Below, piece after piece: positions 7,531 to 15,272 of a stretch of 38,686 bases of DNA. Source of the DNA: an uncultured Bacteroidales bacterium. GTDB lineage: Bacteria > Bacteroidota > Bacteroidia > Bacteroidales > Paludibacteraceae. The position numbers and the translations under genes were made by a program. The stretch's first letter is position 1, and each line of letters begins with the position of its first letter. Location of the stretch: positions 1 through 38,686 of the forward strand of contig ONHW01000023.1 of the NCBI GenBank assembly GCA_900317745.1, in the 5' to 3' direction. The notes beneath the pieces are model-generated. The model saw only the letters and a program-made list of their open reading frames with translations, had not been told where the DNA came from and made no database searches.

Positions 7531-9771
7531 TTATTTGATTCGGTTCCCTTGTACATCGTACATGCGTCCGTTGTACATCAAATAGATGTGTCCGTCACGG
7601 AGGATCTTGCCGTTCGAACCCTCAAAAGTGCCGGTTTCATCGGATATTTCTTCGATAGCTGTCGGCATGTTTGCACCGAGCGTAGCAAAGGATCCGGAGG
7701 CGTAGAAGATTTCCGTATTATTGGCATCGGAAGCGGTCATCGTGAACCAATAGTCGGTGTCCTCATCCAAACCATTGTAACGGAACGAGAAGGTACCGGT
7801 GGTATTCTTCGCACGACGAGTAGGTGCGTGCTTGGAGAAGTCGATCTCAACGAGCTGTCCTATGGAGTTGAACGTCAGCGTACAAATCTTCTCCGTGCGC
7901 TCTTCATTCGCCCAGATGATGAGCGTGTAGTAACTGGCACCTTCCACGGCCGGCCATGTGAACTGCACGCTGCGCTCGTCGGGTTGCGTCTCTACCTCCG
8001 GCTCTTTTTCCGGCAGTTCCAGAAGTGTGCTGTCCACTTGGATGTTAAAGCCGTTCCAGATGCTATTAGCACGATAGATCTCCGCCAGCGAGTCACAAGG
8101 TACTAAAAGGACGGTTTGGGCTTGATTGAGCAGATTGAAAGGATTGCCCTGCGTCGCAGGCACCGACATCATTGGCGCTACGATCGTATCAAGCAGCGGT
8201 GTGTCATCGTTCCCCAAGTAATAGCCGCCGAACAACTCGTTCTCAATTTGACTCAATCCTTTCGGCAATACCAGTTTACGAAGATTCACCGCTCTGAGCG
8301 AAGAGGAACGCAAGGTGTTTACTTCTTCCGGTAGCACGAACACCTCTCCGTCATGCTTGGGCGGATAAAGTGCCAAAGCTGCCGTGTCTGCCGAATAGAG
8401 CACACCGTCTATCGCGCGGAAGTGCGCGTTGGCTTTCGGCATCCGGATGTACCATAGTGCGGGACATTTATGGAAAGCATAAGCGCCTATCTCTCTGAGA
8501 CTGTCGCCTATCTCAATGATTTCCAGATTATTGCAGATTCGAAATTGTCCTTTACCGATCATGGTACTATTGATGACCGCCTTCTTGAGTTTCGGACTGT
8601 CGGCAAATACCTGTTCACCCATCTGTTTAAGCGAGGAAGGTATCGTTACCTGCTCCATGGCATAAGAGCGGTAGAATGCCTCGTCGCCTATTTCTTCCAC
8701 CGTTTCAGGTATGACATAATGTCTGTTGCTGTCATACTTCCCAAGGCTGTTGGCCTCGAAAGCGTATTCTCCGATAGAGCGCACGTTGGTCATGGTCAGA
8801 TCAACTGCGGAAACAGAGAAAGCACTAGCAGCAACATGCACGACACTTTCCGGCAAAGTGTAAGCGGCATTTATTGCCGCCGGACAACATATTACGGTAT
8901 CCATGTTGATACTCATAAGCATGTTGTTCCATGTAGTGTAGTGCGTGTTGCCTTCCGCAACGGAGATTTTCCGTAATGATCCACCAAAAATTGCCCCGGG
9001 AGTAACATATTCCAACGAAGCCGGTAGATGGAGCGTTTTAATAACAGCATTGAGACTGAACATCAGTCCGTAGTGTTCAATACGCTTCACGCCTTCCGGG
9101 ATGGTAAGGCTCGTAATTTTTGTACAGCCGTAGAATGCACTCTTGTAAATCACCTGAATGCCCGCAGGTATCGTATATGCACCTTGGTAACTATCCGGCA
9201 TCAGCACAAACAGACTGTCGTTGTAAATGGGATCTTGAAGCGCAGGTAGGATATAGAAGGACCACGAGGTCAGCGACTTCACCGAATTAGCAAGGTGTAC
9301 GCGTTGCAAATTGGGCATCTGTTCAAACGAACGTTGCTCAATATACGTCACGCCTTCCGGCACGCGGAACTCAATGAGTCCTGCCTTCCAGAACGCCTCA
9401 AACGGAATCTCCGTAATCGTACTGTCCGGAATGATACAGGAGGTAAGGTTGGTACAGCGAAGGAATGCTGCACTTCCTAAATTCCGCAGGGTTAGAGGCA
9501 AAACAATAGATGTCAGTTGATTGCAATCGGCAAAAGCATTGTCTGCCATACTCGTAACCGCGTAATTCGCGCCCTCGTACGTCACTGTGTCATTAATAAC
9601 GATGTCACCAACAGCGGTGTTGTTACTCTGTATCGCTATTTGTGCTGTCATGGCTGTGTTGTCCAGCGTATAATAAACGCTGTCAATAAAAACCCTTTGC
9701 GCGTAGGCGCATGTTCCTTTTAATAGTAAAAATGCTACAAAAAGCAGACAAAAACAATTTTTCTTTTTCAT
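7531..9771 (-). CDS. BspA-type leucine-rich-repeat surface protein, first gene of operon
   Basis: About 746 aa. I chose the second ATG (MKKKNCFCLLFVAFLLLKG) because it begins a typical signal peptide; another ATG lies three codons upstream. LRR_5 repeats fill residues about 60-570 (for example ITSLTIPEGVKRIEHYG). A fibronectin-III-like domain follows (FTWPAVEGASYYTLIIW, about 600-700), then a sorting-like tail (GKILRDGHIYLMYNGRMYD). It is the promoter-proximal gene of a four-gene leftward operon, driven by the consensus promoter at 9855-9886 with a leader of about 77 nt. No promoter is seen before the next gene, which starts 10 bp downstream. Probably an exported adhesin or substrate-binding protein. 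Confidence 0.85.
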   Translation of the reverse strand: MKKKNCFCLLFVAFLLLKGTCAYAQRVFIDSVYYTLDNTAMTAQIAIQSNNTAVGDIVINDTVTYEGANYAVTSMADNAFADCNQLTSIVLPLTLRNLGSAAFLRCTNLTSCIIPDSTITEIPFEAFWKAGLIEFRVPEGVTYIEQRSFEQMPNLQRVHLANSVKSLTSWSFYILPALQDPIYNDSLFVLMPDSYQGAYTIPAGIQVIYKSAFYGCTKITSLTIPEGVKRIEHYGLMFSLNAVIKTLHLPASLEYVTPGAIFGGSLRKISVAEGNTHYTTWNNMLMSINMDTVICCPAAINAAYTLPESVVHVAASAFSVSAVDLTMTNVRSIGEYAFEANSLGKYDSNRHYVIPETVEEIGDEAFYRSYAMEQVTIPSSLKQMGEQVFADSPKLKKAVINSTMIGKGQFRICNNLEIIEIGDSLREIGAYAFHKCPALWYIRMPKANAHFRAIDGVLYSADTAALALYPPKHDGEVFVLPEEVNTLRSSSLRAVNLRKLVLPKGLSQIENELFGGYYLGNDDTPLLDTIVAPMMSVPATQGNPFNLLNQAQTVLLVPCDSLAEIYRANSIWNGFNIQVDSTLLELPEKEPEVETQPDERSVQFTWPAVEGASYYTLIIWANEERTEKICTLTFNSIGQLVEIDFSKHAPTRRAKNTTGTFSFRYNGLDEDTDYWFTMTASDANNTEIFYASGSFATLGANMPTAIEEISDETGTFEGSNGKILRDGHIYLMYNGRMYDVQGNRIK

Positions 9772-9773
9772 AA

Positions 9774-9805
9774 TTTGCATATGTCAAAAAATATTGTTAT
9801 CTTTG
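9774..9805 (+). promoter_or_regulatory. Promoter of the TPR/HTH regulator
   Basis: TTTG (9774-9777), a 20-bp spacer and TATCTTTG (9798-9805) match the Bacteroidetes consensus exactly. Transcription should start near 9812. It faces the leftward promoter at 9855-9886, so the two 5' ends overlap. Confidence 0.75.
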
Positions 9806-9854
9806 TATCCGAATTGCAAAATTTGGTGTGTACAGACACTTTCGAAAAACAATG

Positions 9855-9886
9855 CAAAGGTACAGCTTTTTTTTGAAAAATGCAAA
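9855..9886 (-). promoter_or_regulatory. Promoter of the BspA/GLUG surface-protein operon
   Basis: Minus-strand TTTG (9886-9883), a 20-bp spacer and TACCTTTG (9862-9855) match the consensus exactly. The predicted start is near 9848, giving a leader of about 77 nt before the first BspA gene. Confidence 0.75.
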
Positions 9887-9923
9887 TTTTGCAGTTGTAC
9901 GAGGCGTATTTTGAGCGAAATAA

Positions 9924-11429
9924 ATGCAGTTGAAAATCAATATATTACAAAATGTGCCGCAAAAAATAGTTGTACGCGCTGTTTTGTGTGTTGTCTTGGG
10001 TGTGACGTTATTCGTCACTTCGTGTCATCTTGGCGGTTTTGATGCCCAAAAGCGCCTTTCAGAGGGTGAAGAATACTACCGGCTGGGTACGAGTTCGAAC
10101 CAGAGCAGCCGATATGAAGAATCGACCACTTACCTGAAGCATGCAGAGGAGGTTTTGCTCAGTATTCAGTCCTCCGAACTCGGAGCTGAAGATTGGCAGC
10201 GGCGGAACCAACTGCTCGGTTACACGTGGTTCTATATGGGTAATTCCTGCGAGAGCGACCAGCTGTACAACGTGGCGCAGGGTTATTACCGCAAGGCTAT
10301 CCCATTGCTGAAGCAAGGTTCGCACACGATGTATCTGGCTTGTGCGTATCGCGACCTGGCTCGCACCATAGCAATATCGCAAGGCGACCGTGACAGTGTG
10401 CTTCTGAACTTCCGCCTTGCCGAGCAGTACGCTCATGCTGCCCAAAGCGAGTTGCTCGTGCTGGATATACAAGCCTACCGCTATCAGTTGTGTTATCCTG
10501 ACAGTGTAGAGCAACGTCTGGCTGTATGCCGCAGGCTGGCGGAGGAGTATGGAGCGCATGCGCGTTACTCGGAGATAGTGGAGATCCTGCTTGCCGAACA
10601 TGCCACCGATTCGGCGGCGTACTATCTGCAACGGTTGCAGCCGAAAGATTCGGCTTACGCCTACTGGTTTGAGCAGAGTTATACCTACCTGAGGAGTAAA
10701 GTGCTTCGCCAGCGCGGGCAGTCGGATACCGCATACGCCTTGCTGCTGGATCTGTATGACCGCAAGATAGATGAGCTGCAACGTGACGCAGGCGCGCGTA
10801 CGTACGCGCTCGCGCTTCAATATGATGTAGAGCGTGAGAAGCAACTCGCCGCCGAGGCACAACGCGAACGAAGGTGGCAACAGGCGGTGTCGGTTATACT
10901 GGTGCTGCTGCTTGTGTTGTCCGTAGTGCTGACGGTAGTGCTGTGGCGCTACTGGCATCAGCGCCGGCGCGAACAGACCGCAGCTATGCAGGCGCTACGC
11001 GAAAAGTATGTGCAGCAACTGCAACTGGCACTCGAGCGGCTGCAACAGAAAGTCAGCCTCACGCGCGAGATAGAGATGCAGCGCATGCGAGGCAAAGAAG
11101 TCGAGTTCCCCAAGTGGCTGCAGACCTATCGCGACGAGCAACTGACAATGAGCAAGGAGAGTCTGAACGAACTGGTGGAGTCCGTCGATAAAGCCTTGGA
11201 CGGAGCAATCAGCCGTCTGCGTGCCGATTATCCGCAACTGACGGAGAGTGATATGCAGTTTGCCATACTCAGTATCATCGGCGCGACGGACAACGACATG
11301 AGTATTCTGCTGAACGTGCAGAAACAGACGATCTACCACCGCCGGCAGATCGTGCGCAAGCATATTGACGCCACGATAGATGATATAGATGCGTGGCTGA
11401 GGGCATACGTATTGAAAATTGAAAATTGA
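9924..11429 (+). CDS. Membrane-bound TPR protein with C-terminal HTH-like region, probable regulator
   Basis: 501 aa. An N-terminal signal sequence ends in VTSC, so it may be a lipoprotein or an uncleaved anchor. Residues about 40-300 form degenerate TPR helices (YYRKAIPLLKQ, YYLQRLQ). A single membrane span follows (about 316-340, VSVILVLLLVLSVVLTVVLW), then a coiled coil (about 345-385). Residues about 430-490 (LTESDMQFAILSIIGATDND, then ILLNVQKQTIYHRRQIVRKHI) look like a divergent LuxR-type helix-turn-helix. This periplasmic-TPR/span/cytoplasmic-HTH layout is common in Bacteroidales. It is divergent from the surface operon, making it a candidate regulator of it; this is inferred. The last codons lie in a heptamer array. 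Confidence 0.75.
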   Translation: MQLKINILQNVPQKIVVRAVLCVVLGVTLFVTSCHLGGFDAQKRLSEGEEYYRLGTSSNQSSRYEESTTYLKHAEEVLLSIQSSELGAEDWQRRNQLLGYTWFYMGNSCESDQLYNVAQGYYRKAIPLLKQGSHTMYLACAYRDLARTIAISQGDRDSVLLNFRLAEQYAHAAQSELLVLDIQAYRYQLCYPDSVEQRLAVCRRLAEEYGAHARYSEIVEILLAEHATDSAAYYLQRLQPKDSAYAYWFEQSYTYLRSKVLRQRGQSDTAYALLLDLYDRKIDELQRDAGARTYALALQYDVEREKQLAAEAQRERRWQQAVSVILVLLLVLSVVLTVVLWRYWHQRRREQTAAMQALREKYVQQLQLALERLQQKVSLTREIEMQRMRGKEVEFPKWLQTYRDEQLTMSKESLNELVESVDKALDGAISRLRADYPQLTESDMQFAILSIIGATDNDMSILLNVQKQTIYHRRQIVRKHIDATIDDIDAWLRAYVLKIEN

Positions 11430-11452
11430 AAGGCAAAAATTGAAAGGTAAAT
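11411..11452. repeat. Heptamer array of ATTGAAA units at a gene end
   Basis: Six phased 7-bp units: four are ATTGAAA, the others GGCAAAA and GGTAAAT. The array encodes the last residues of the 501-aa protein, includes its stop codon, and ends just before the helicase start. Confidence 0.75.
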
Positions 11453-11458
11453 AGAGAT

Positions 11459-12715
11459 ATGTATTTTGACGAACTACCATTGTCCGACGAGGTGCTGGAC
11501 GCATTGTGGGATATGCATTTTGATACGTGCACGCCGGTGCAGGAGCAGACTATACCCGTCATTCTTGACGGTCGTGACGTGATCAGTTGTGCGCAGACCG
11601 GCACGGGCAAGACGGCCGCGTATATTCTGCCGCTGCTGACAAACTTGCAGTACGACCACCACGATCCCGACAAACTGAACGCGATCATCATGGCACCTAC
11701 GCGCGAACTGGCGCAGCAGATTGACCAGCAGATGGAAGGCTTCGGGTACTATGTGCCGTTCTCGTCCGTACCCGTATATGGCGGCAACGACGGCAACAAC
11801 TTCAGCACGCAAGCCAACGGACTGAAGACCGGTGCGGATATAGTGATTGCCACACCCGGACGACTGCTTAGTCACATGAATATTATGGATATAGACTTCT
11901 CGGGCGTGAAGTATTTCATTCTGGACGAAGCCGACCGGATGTTAGATATGGGCTTCTACGACGATATCATGAAGATCGTAGAGCACCTGCCCAACGACCG
12001 GCAGACAATCATGTTCTCCGCCACGATGCCCGAGAACATTCGCCGAATGGCAAAAAAGATCATGCATAACCCTGCGGAGGTGAAGATAGCCATCAGTCGT
12101 CCGCCGGAGAGCATAGCGCAGCGAGCACTATACTGCTACGAGGCGCAGAAGACCCCGTACGTTATTGACCGGCTCAAGGAGGCGGGACTGAAGAAAGTGA
12201 TTCTGTTCGCCGGCAAGAAACAACGCGTGAAGGAACTTGCCGTTCTGCTCGGTAGGCAGGGACTGAACGCCCGCGCCATGCACAGCGACCTGGAGCAGAA
12301 AGAGAGAGACGCGGTAATGCTGGACTTCCGTAACAACAAAGTGGATGTGCTGGTGGCTACAGATATTGTGGCACGTGGAATCGATGTGGATGATATACCG
12401 CTGGTGATCAACTATGACGTGCCGCGCGATGCCGAGGATTATGTGCACCGTATCGGTCGTACGGCGCGTGCGGAGAACAGCGGTGAGGCAATCACGCTGG
12501 TCAGTCCGGAGGATGCGAAGTATTGGGGCAAGATTGAGCGGTTCCTGCAGAAAGAGATACAGCGGCTGACATTGCCGTCCGCCCTTGGCGATGCGCCTGA
12601 CAACAGCCTGTACGCGCCATCCGAACGCGGTGCGCATAAACGCAGTGCGCAGAAACATTCGCATCGCCGCCGTGCCAATAACGGGCGGATGAAAAGAAAA
12701 CCGTTTGTAAATTAG
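11459..12715 (+). CDS. DEAD-box ATP-dependent RNA helicase (RhlE-like)
   Basis: 418 aa, a normal length for the core plus a short basic tail. Motifs in order: Q motif (F-x-x-C-TPVQEQTIP), I AQTGTGKT, Ia PTRELAQQ, Ib TPGR, II DEAD (LDEADRMLDMGF), III SAT, IV-VI including HSDLEQKERD, ARGIDVDDI and HRIGRTAR. The last 40 residues are Arg/Lys/His rich (HKRSAQKHSHRRR), as in RhlE relatives that bind structured RNA. It acts in the cytoplasm on rRNA or mRNA structure. It starts 29 bp after the regulator gene, separated by the heptamer array, and has no promoter of its own that I can see. Confidence 0.93.
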   Translation: MYFDELPLSDEVLDALWDMHFDTCTPVQEQTIPVILDGRDVISCAQTGTGKTAAYILPLLTNLQYDHHDPDKLNAIIMAPTRELAQQIDQQMEGFGYYVPFSSVPVYGGNDGNNFSTQANGLKTGADIVIATPGRLLSHMNIMDIDFSGVKYFILDEADRMLDMGFYDDIMKIVEHLPNDRQTIMFSATMPENIRRMAKKIMHNPAEVKIAISRPPESIAQRALYCYEAQKTPYVIDRLKEAGLKKVILFAGKKQRVKELAVLLGRQGLNARAMHSDLEQKERDAVMLDFRNNKVDVLVATDIVARGIDVDDIPLVINYDVPRDAEDYVHRIGRTARAENSGEAITLVSPEDAKYWGKIERFLQKEIQRLTLPSALGDAPDNSLYAPSERGAHKRSAQKHSHRRRANNGRMKRKPFVN

Positions 12716-12766
12716 ATAGGACTTCCGGAATAAACTGCAGCAAGGCAGATGTTCACCGGACGATTA

Positions 12767-13735
12767 TCACTCCATTCGTTTGCGGAGTTGGGTCTGGTAG
12801 TAGCGTATGTTTACCGCCTGCTGCCGGTCGTCGGCAGAACGAAGGTTATCCAGAACACTCAGTGCACTACCACAAGCCGCATACGCGGCGCCCGGGTCGC
12901 CGAGGATCTCGTACGCTACCGCACAATTAGCCATTGCATACGCTGTGAGCCGCGCGTTACGCTGCGGCTGCGACCAGGCATCGATAGCCTGCTGCCACTG
13001 CTTGCGGGCAAAATACTGCATACCCGGATCGTCCTTACCCAGGTCATACAGATAGCGGTCGGCAGTCTCCATGGTAGGCATCAGGCGTTGTGCCATGTGC
13101 TCGCCCACGTACACGCACATTTCGCTACTTGCTATATCAGCGTCCGGCAGCGCCTCGACTGCTGCGGATTGGCTGAGTGCCTCGCTCTCCCAATACAAGG
13201 TGTCCGCGTACATGAGCGTGCGCGTGTGGAGCGCACCCGACTCGTTGCTGCGGAAGAACAGCGTCCAGTGGGCTGCGGCAATAGCCTGCATGCAGGCGTA
13301 ATACGTATCGTTGTCGGTAGGGAACCCCTCGGTAGAGGGATGAACAATGAGTTGGTTGAGCACCAGCAGCGCCTGGCTCTGGTAGAGCGTGAGCAGACTG
13401 TCCGCCTGCGTGTTGCTGAGCAGTTGTTTGCGGTACAGACTGCCGCTGGTGTTTTGCGAGGTCTCGAGCACCGACGGCAGATAATCCGACCCCTCGAGCG
13501 TTTCGGCGGCAGCCATGAGCGTGTAGAACGCGCCTGTTGGCAGGTCGGGGTGTGCTACGGTGTTGTTCACCAGCAGCAGATCGCTCACCTCGAGCGGCAG
13601 ACTGATCTCCGCCGGGTGGCTGAGTTCGATGGTAGTATGCCACTGCTGTGCACAAACCACCCCTGCTCCCGACAACAGGAGCAGCGCGGTAGCCAACAGG
13701 TGTCGGCAGCGGGTTATAAGTTGCGTATTCGCCAT
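12767..13735 (-). CDS. DUF6340-like exported protein
   Basis: 322 aa with a signal peptide (HLLATALLLLSGAGVVCAQ). The start of the mature protein (ELSHPAEISLPLEVSDLLLVNN) has the pattern of the Bacteroidota DUF6340 family, and residues about 200-310 form TPR-like helices (QQWQQAIDAWSQ, AYAMANCAVAYEILGDPGAAY). Usual members are lipoproteins; here no lipobox cysteine is visible, so it may be periplasmic. The gene overlaps the end of the rsmF-like gene by 22 bp and is surely co-transcribed. Function unknown; the family assignment is from recognised pattern, not a search. Confidence 0.65.
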   Translation of the reverse strand: MANTQLITRCRHLLATALLLLSGAGVVCAQQWHTTIELSHPAEISLPLEVSDLLLVNNTVAHPDLPTGAFYTLMAAAETLEGSDYLPSVLETSQNTSGSLYRKQLLSNTQADSLLTLYQSQALLVLNQLIVHPSTEGFPTDNDTYYACMQAIAAAHWTLFFRSNESGALHTRTLMYADTLYWESEALSQSAAVEALPDADIASSEMCVYVGEHMAQRLMPTMETADRYLYDLGKDDPGMQYFARKQWQQAIDAWSQPQRNARLTAYAMANCAVAYEILGDPGAAYAACGSALSVLDNLRSADDRQQAVNIRYYQTQLRKRME

Positions 13736-15057
13736 TCGTTGGGATAAAGGTTGTTGCAGCGCGAGCCTACGTTCTTGACGAACCCGAGCGGTACGCCGTG
13801 GTAAGTAACCAACAGCAGCCCGAGCGGCAGGTTGGTAAGCGGCAGTGCCTCGGTGCGCAAGTATGCCAGCGCACTCTCCAGATTAAGTTCCAGTTGCGGG
13901 AATGCCTCCAGACGTGTAGCCTTCGACATTGACAGGCTGTGCTGCGGAGCGAAATGTTTGCCACGTTCCTCCGCCAAGCCAAAGCCCAGTGAGATGCACA
14001 GGAAACGTGTGCTCATATAGTCGATCAGCTCTTTGTACTTGGCAGGGTAGGCGGTTATGAACCTGTCGAGTTGCCGCAGTGCCCAATCGTCGGGATGGGT
14101 GAGCCATGAGCGTACGAGTTCGCGGTCCTCGGCGGTGATAGGTGTGCTGTTGGGTTTCTTGGCACGCCTGAGGTTGAGCGGCGCAAAATCTCTGCGGCGC
14201 TTGCGCAGCACGCACAGGTAGAACCCTTCGCCCCGCACCAGATGCGGGTAACAGTGGTAGCCGGCTATACTCTCGGTTATGCCCCAAGAGGGATCCAATC
14301 CGAGCGGCAGAATGTCCGCACCGAGTTCATCGGCTATCCACAGTGCGTTTTCCTCGCACTCATGTCGGTTGAACGTGCAGGTGGAGTAGATAAGAATACC
14401 TCCGGGTTTGAGTGCGTCCCACATATCATGCAGGATCGTTCGCTGCCGGTCAACACACATTCGTACGTTACGTGGCGACCACTCGGCTATGGCCTGCTCG
14501 TCCTTGCGGAACATCCCCTCGCCGGAGCAGGGCGCGTCCACCAGCACACAGTCGAACGTGTTAGGCAGTGCTTCGCCGAACAGAGCCGGTGCGTTATGGG
14601 TGACAACGGTGTTGCCGTTGCCCCACTTTTGGATGTTCTCCGAGAGGATAAACACCCGTTGCCGCACGACTTCGTTGGCTACCAGCAGTCCCTGTGCTCC
14701 CAGGTACTGGCTGATGAGTGTAGCTTTGCCACCGGGCGCGGCGCACAGGTCCAGCACCACGCTGTCCTCGCTCACATATTGCTCCAGTGCGCGCTGGATA
14801 AGCATAGAGGAAGCCTCCTGTACATAGTAGCAACCGGCATGCATCAGCGGGTCCAGCGTGAACTGCGGACGTTCGGACAGATAGTAGCCATCGTAGTGCC
14901 AGGGCACCTCGTCGATATCCGCATCGAACGACAACTCGTCGATCTTGTCGTTGAGACGGATAGAGGTAACGGGCTCCTGCTCCAGGGCATGGAACAATTC
15001 GGGAGCCTGGGCACCCAGCTGCTGTTGCATTATGTCGATAAATTCTACAGGTAGCAT
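13714..15057 (-). CDS. rsmF: 16S rRNA (cytosine-5) methyltransferase, RsmF/NOL1-NOP2-Sun family
   Basis: 447 aa. The SAM-binding motif is VLDLCAAPGGKATLI (about residues 100-114). The two conserved cysteines are in DAPCSGEGMF (Cys177, motif IV) and YSTCTFNRHECEEN (Cys227, motif VI, the expected nucleophile). The C-terminal 150 residues correspond to the RsmF-specific RNA-binding extension (FLCISLGFGLAEERGKHF, LPLGLLLVTYHGVPLGFVK). It methylates a cytosine of 16S rRNA in the cytoplasm; the exact site (C1407 in E. coli) is not provable here. A leftward promoter at 15165-15196 gives a leader of about 100 nt containing a 12-unit heptamer array that ends three bases before the start codon. Confidence 0.9.
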   Translation of the reverse strand: MLPVEFIDIMQQQLGAQAPELFHALEQEPVTSIRLNDKIDELSFDADIDEVPWHYDGYYLSERPQFTLDPLMHAGCYYVQEASSMLIQRALEQYVSEDSVVLDLCAAPGGKATLISQYLGAQGLLVANEVVRQRVFILSENIQKWGNGNTVVTHNAPALFGEALPNTFDCVLVDAPCSGEGMFRKDEQAIAEWSPRNVRMCVDRQRTILHDMWDALKPGGILIYSTCTFNRHECEENALWIADELGADILPLGLDPSWGITESIAGYHCYPHLVRGEGFYLCVLRKRRRDFAPLNLRRAKKPNSTPITAEDRELVRSWLTHPDDWALRQLDRFITAYPAKYKELIDYMSTRFLCISLGFGLAEERGKHFAPQHSLSMSKATRLEAFPQLELNLESALAYLRTEALPLTNLPLGLLLVTYHGVPLGFVKNVGSRCNNLYPNEWRIRNL

Positions 15058-15060
15058 TAT

Positions 15061-15144
15061 AGTCGTTAGTCGAAAGTCGAGAGTCGAAAGTCGAGAGTCG
15101 AAAGTCGAAAGTCGAAAGTCGAAAGCCGAGAGTCGAAAGTGGCT
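15061..15144. repeat. Heptamer array of AGTCGAA/AGTCGAG units
   Basis: Twelve 7-bp units in unbroken phase, most AGTCGAA or AGTCGAG, with drifted units at both ends. It occupies most of the rsmF 5' leader and begins three bases upstream of the rsmF start codon. No stable hairpin is formed by the units themselves. Confidence 0.9.
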
Positions 15145-15164
15145 GCTTTTTACGTTTTCGCCTA

Positions 15165-15196
15165 CAAAGTTACTGTTTTTTTTCTAATTTTGCAAA
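15165..15196 (-). promoter_or_regulatory. Promoter of rsmF
   Basis: Minus-strand TTTG (15196-15193), a 20-bp spacer and TAACTTTG (15172-15165) fit the Bacteroidetes consensus. Start of transcription about 15158. Confidence 0.7.
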
Positions 15197-15235
15197 AAAA
15201 ATCGCAAATAATTATGATTTATCAATATTTTTTTG

Positions 15236-15243
15236 TAACTTTG
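15236..15243 (+). promoter_or_regulatory. -7 element of the UvrD/PcrA helicase promoter
   Basis: TAACTTTG matches the -7 consensus; no good TTTG is found 20 bp upstream, so the -33 half is weak. The predicted start (~15250) rules out a GTG start at 15243 for the helicase and favours the ATG at 15273. Confidence 0.5.
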
Positions 15244-15272
15244 TGGCGTTAAAGTGTAATCTGACCTCAGGA

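Noticed and set aside
10059-10958. A 299-codon minus-strand open frame over the TPR regulator
   Set aside because: It is opposite a gene with clear TPR, membrane and HTH features and has no start context or domain of its own.
15243-15272. GTG start giving ten extra residues on the UvrD/PcrA helicase
   Set aside because: The codon overlaps the -7 promoter element TAACTTTG, upstream of the predicted transcription start. The ATG at 15273 fits the family N-terminus.
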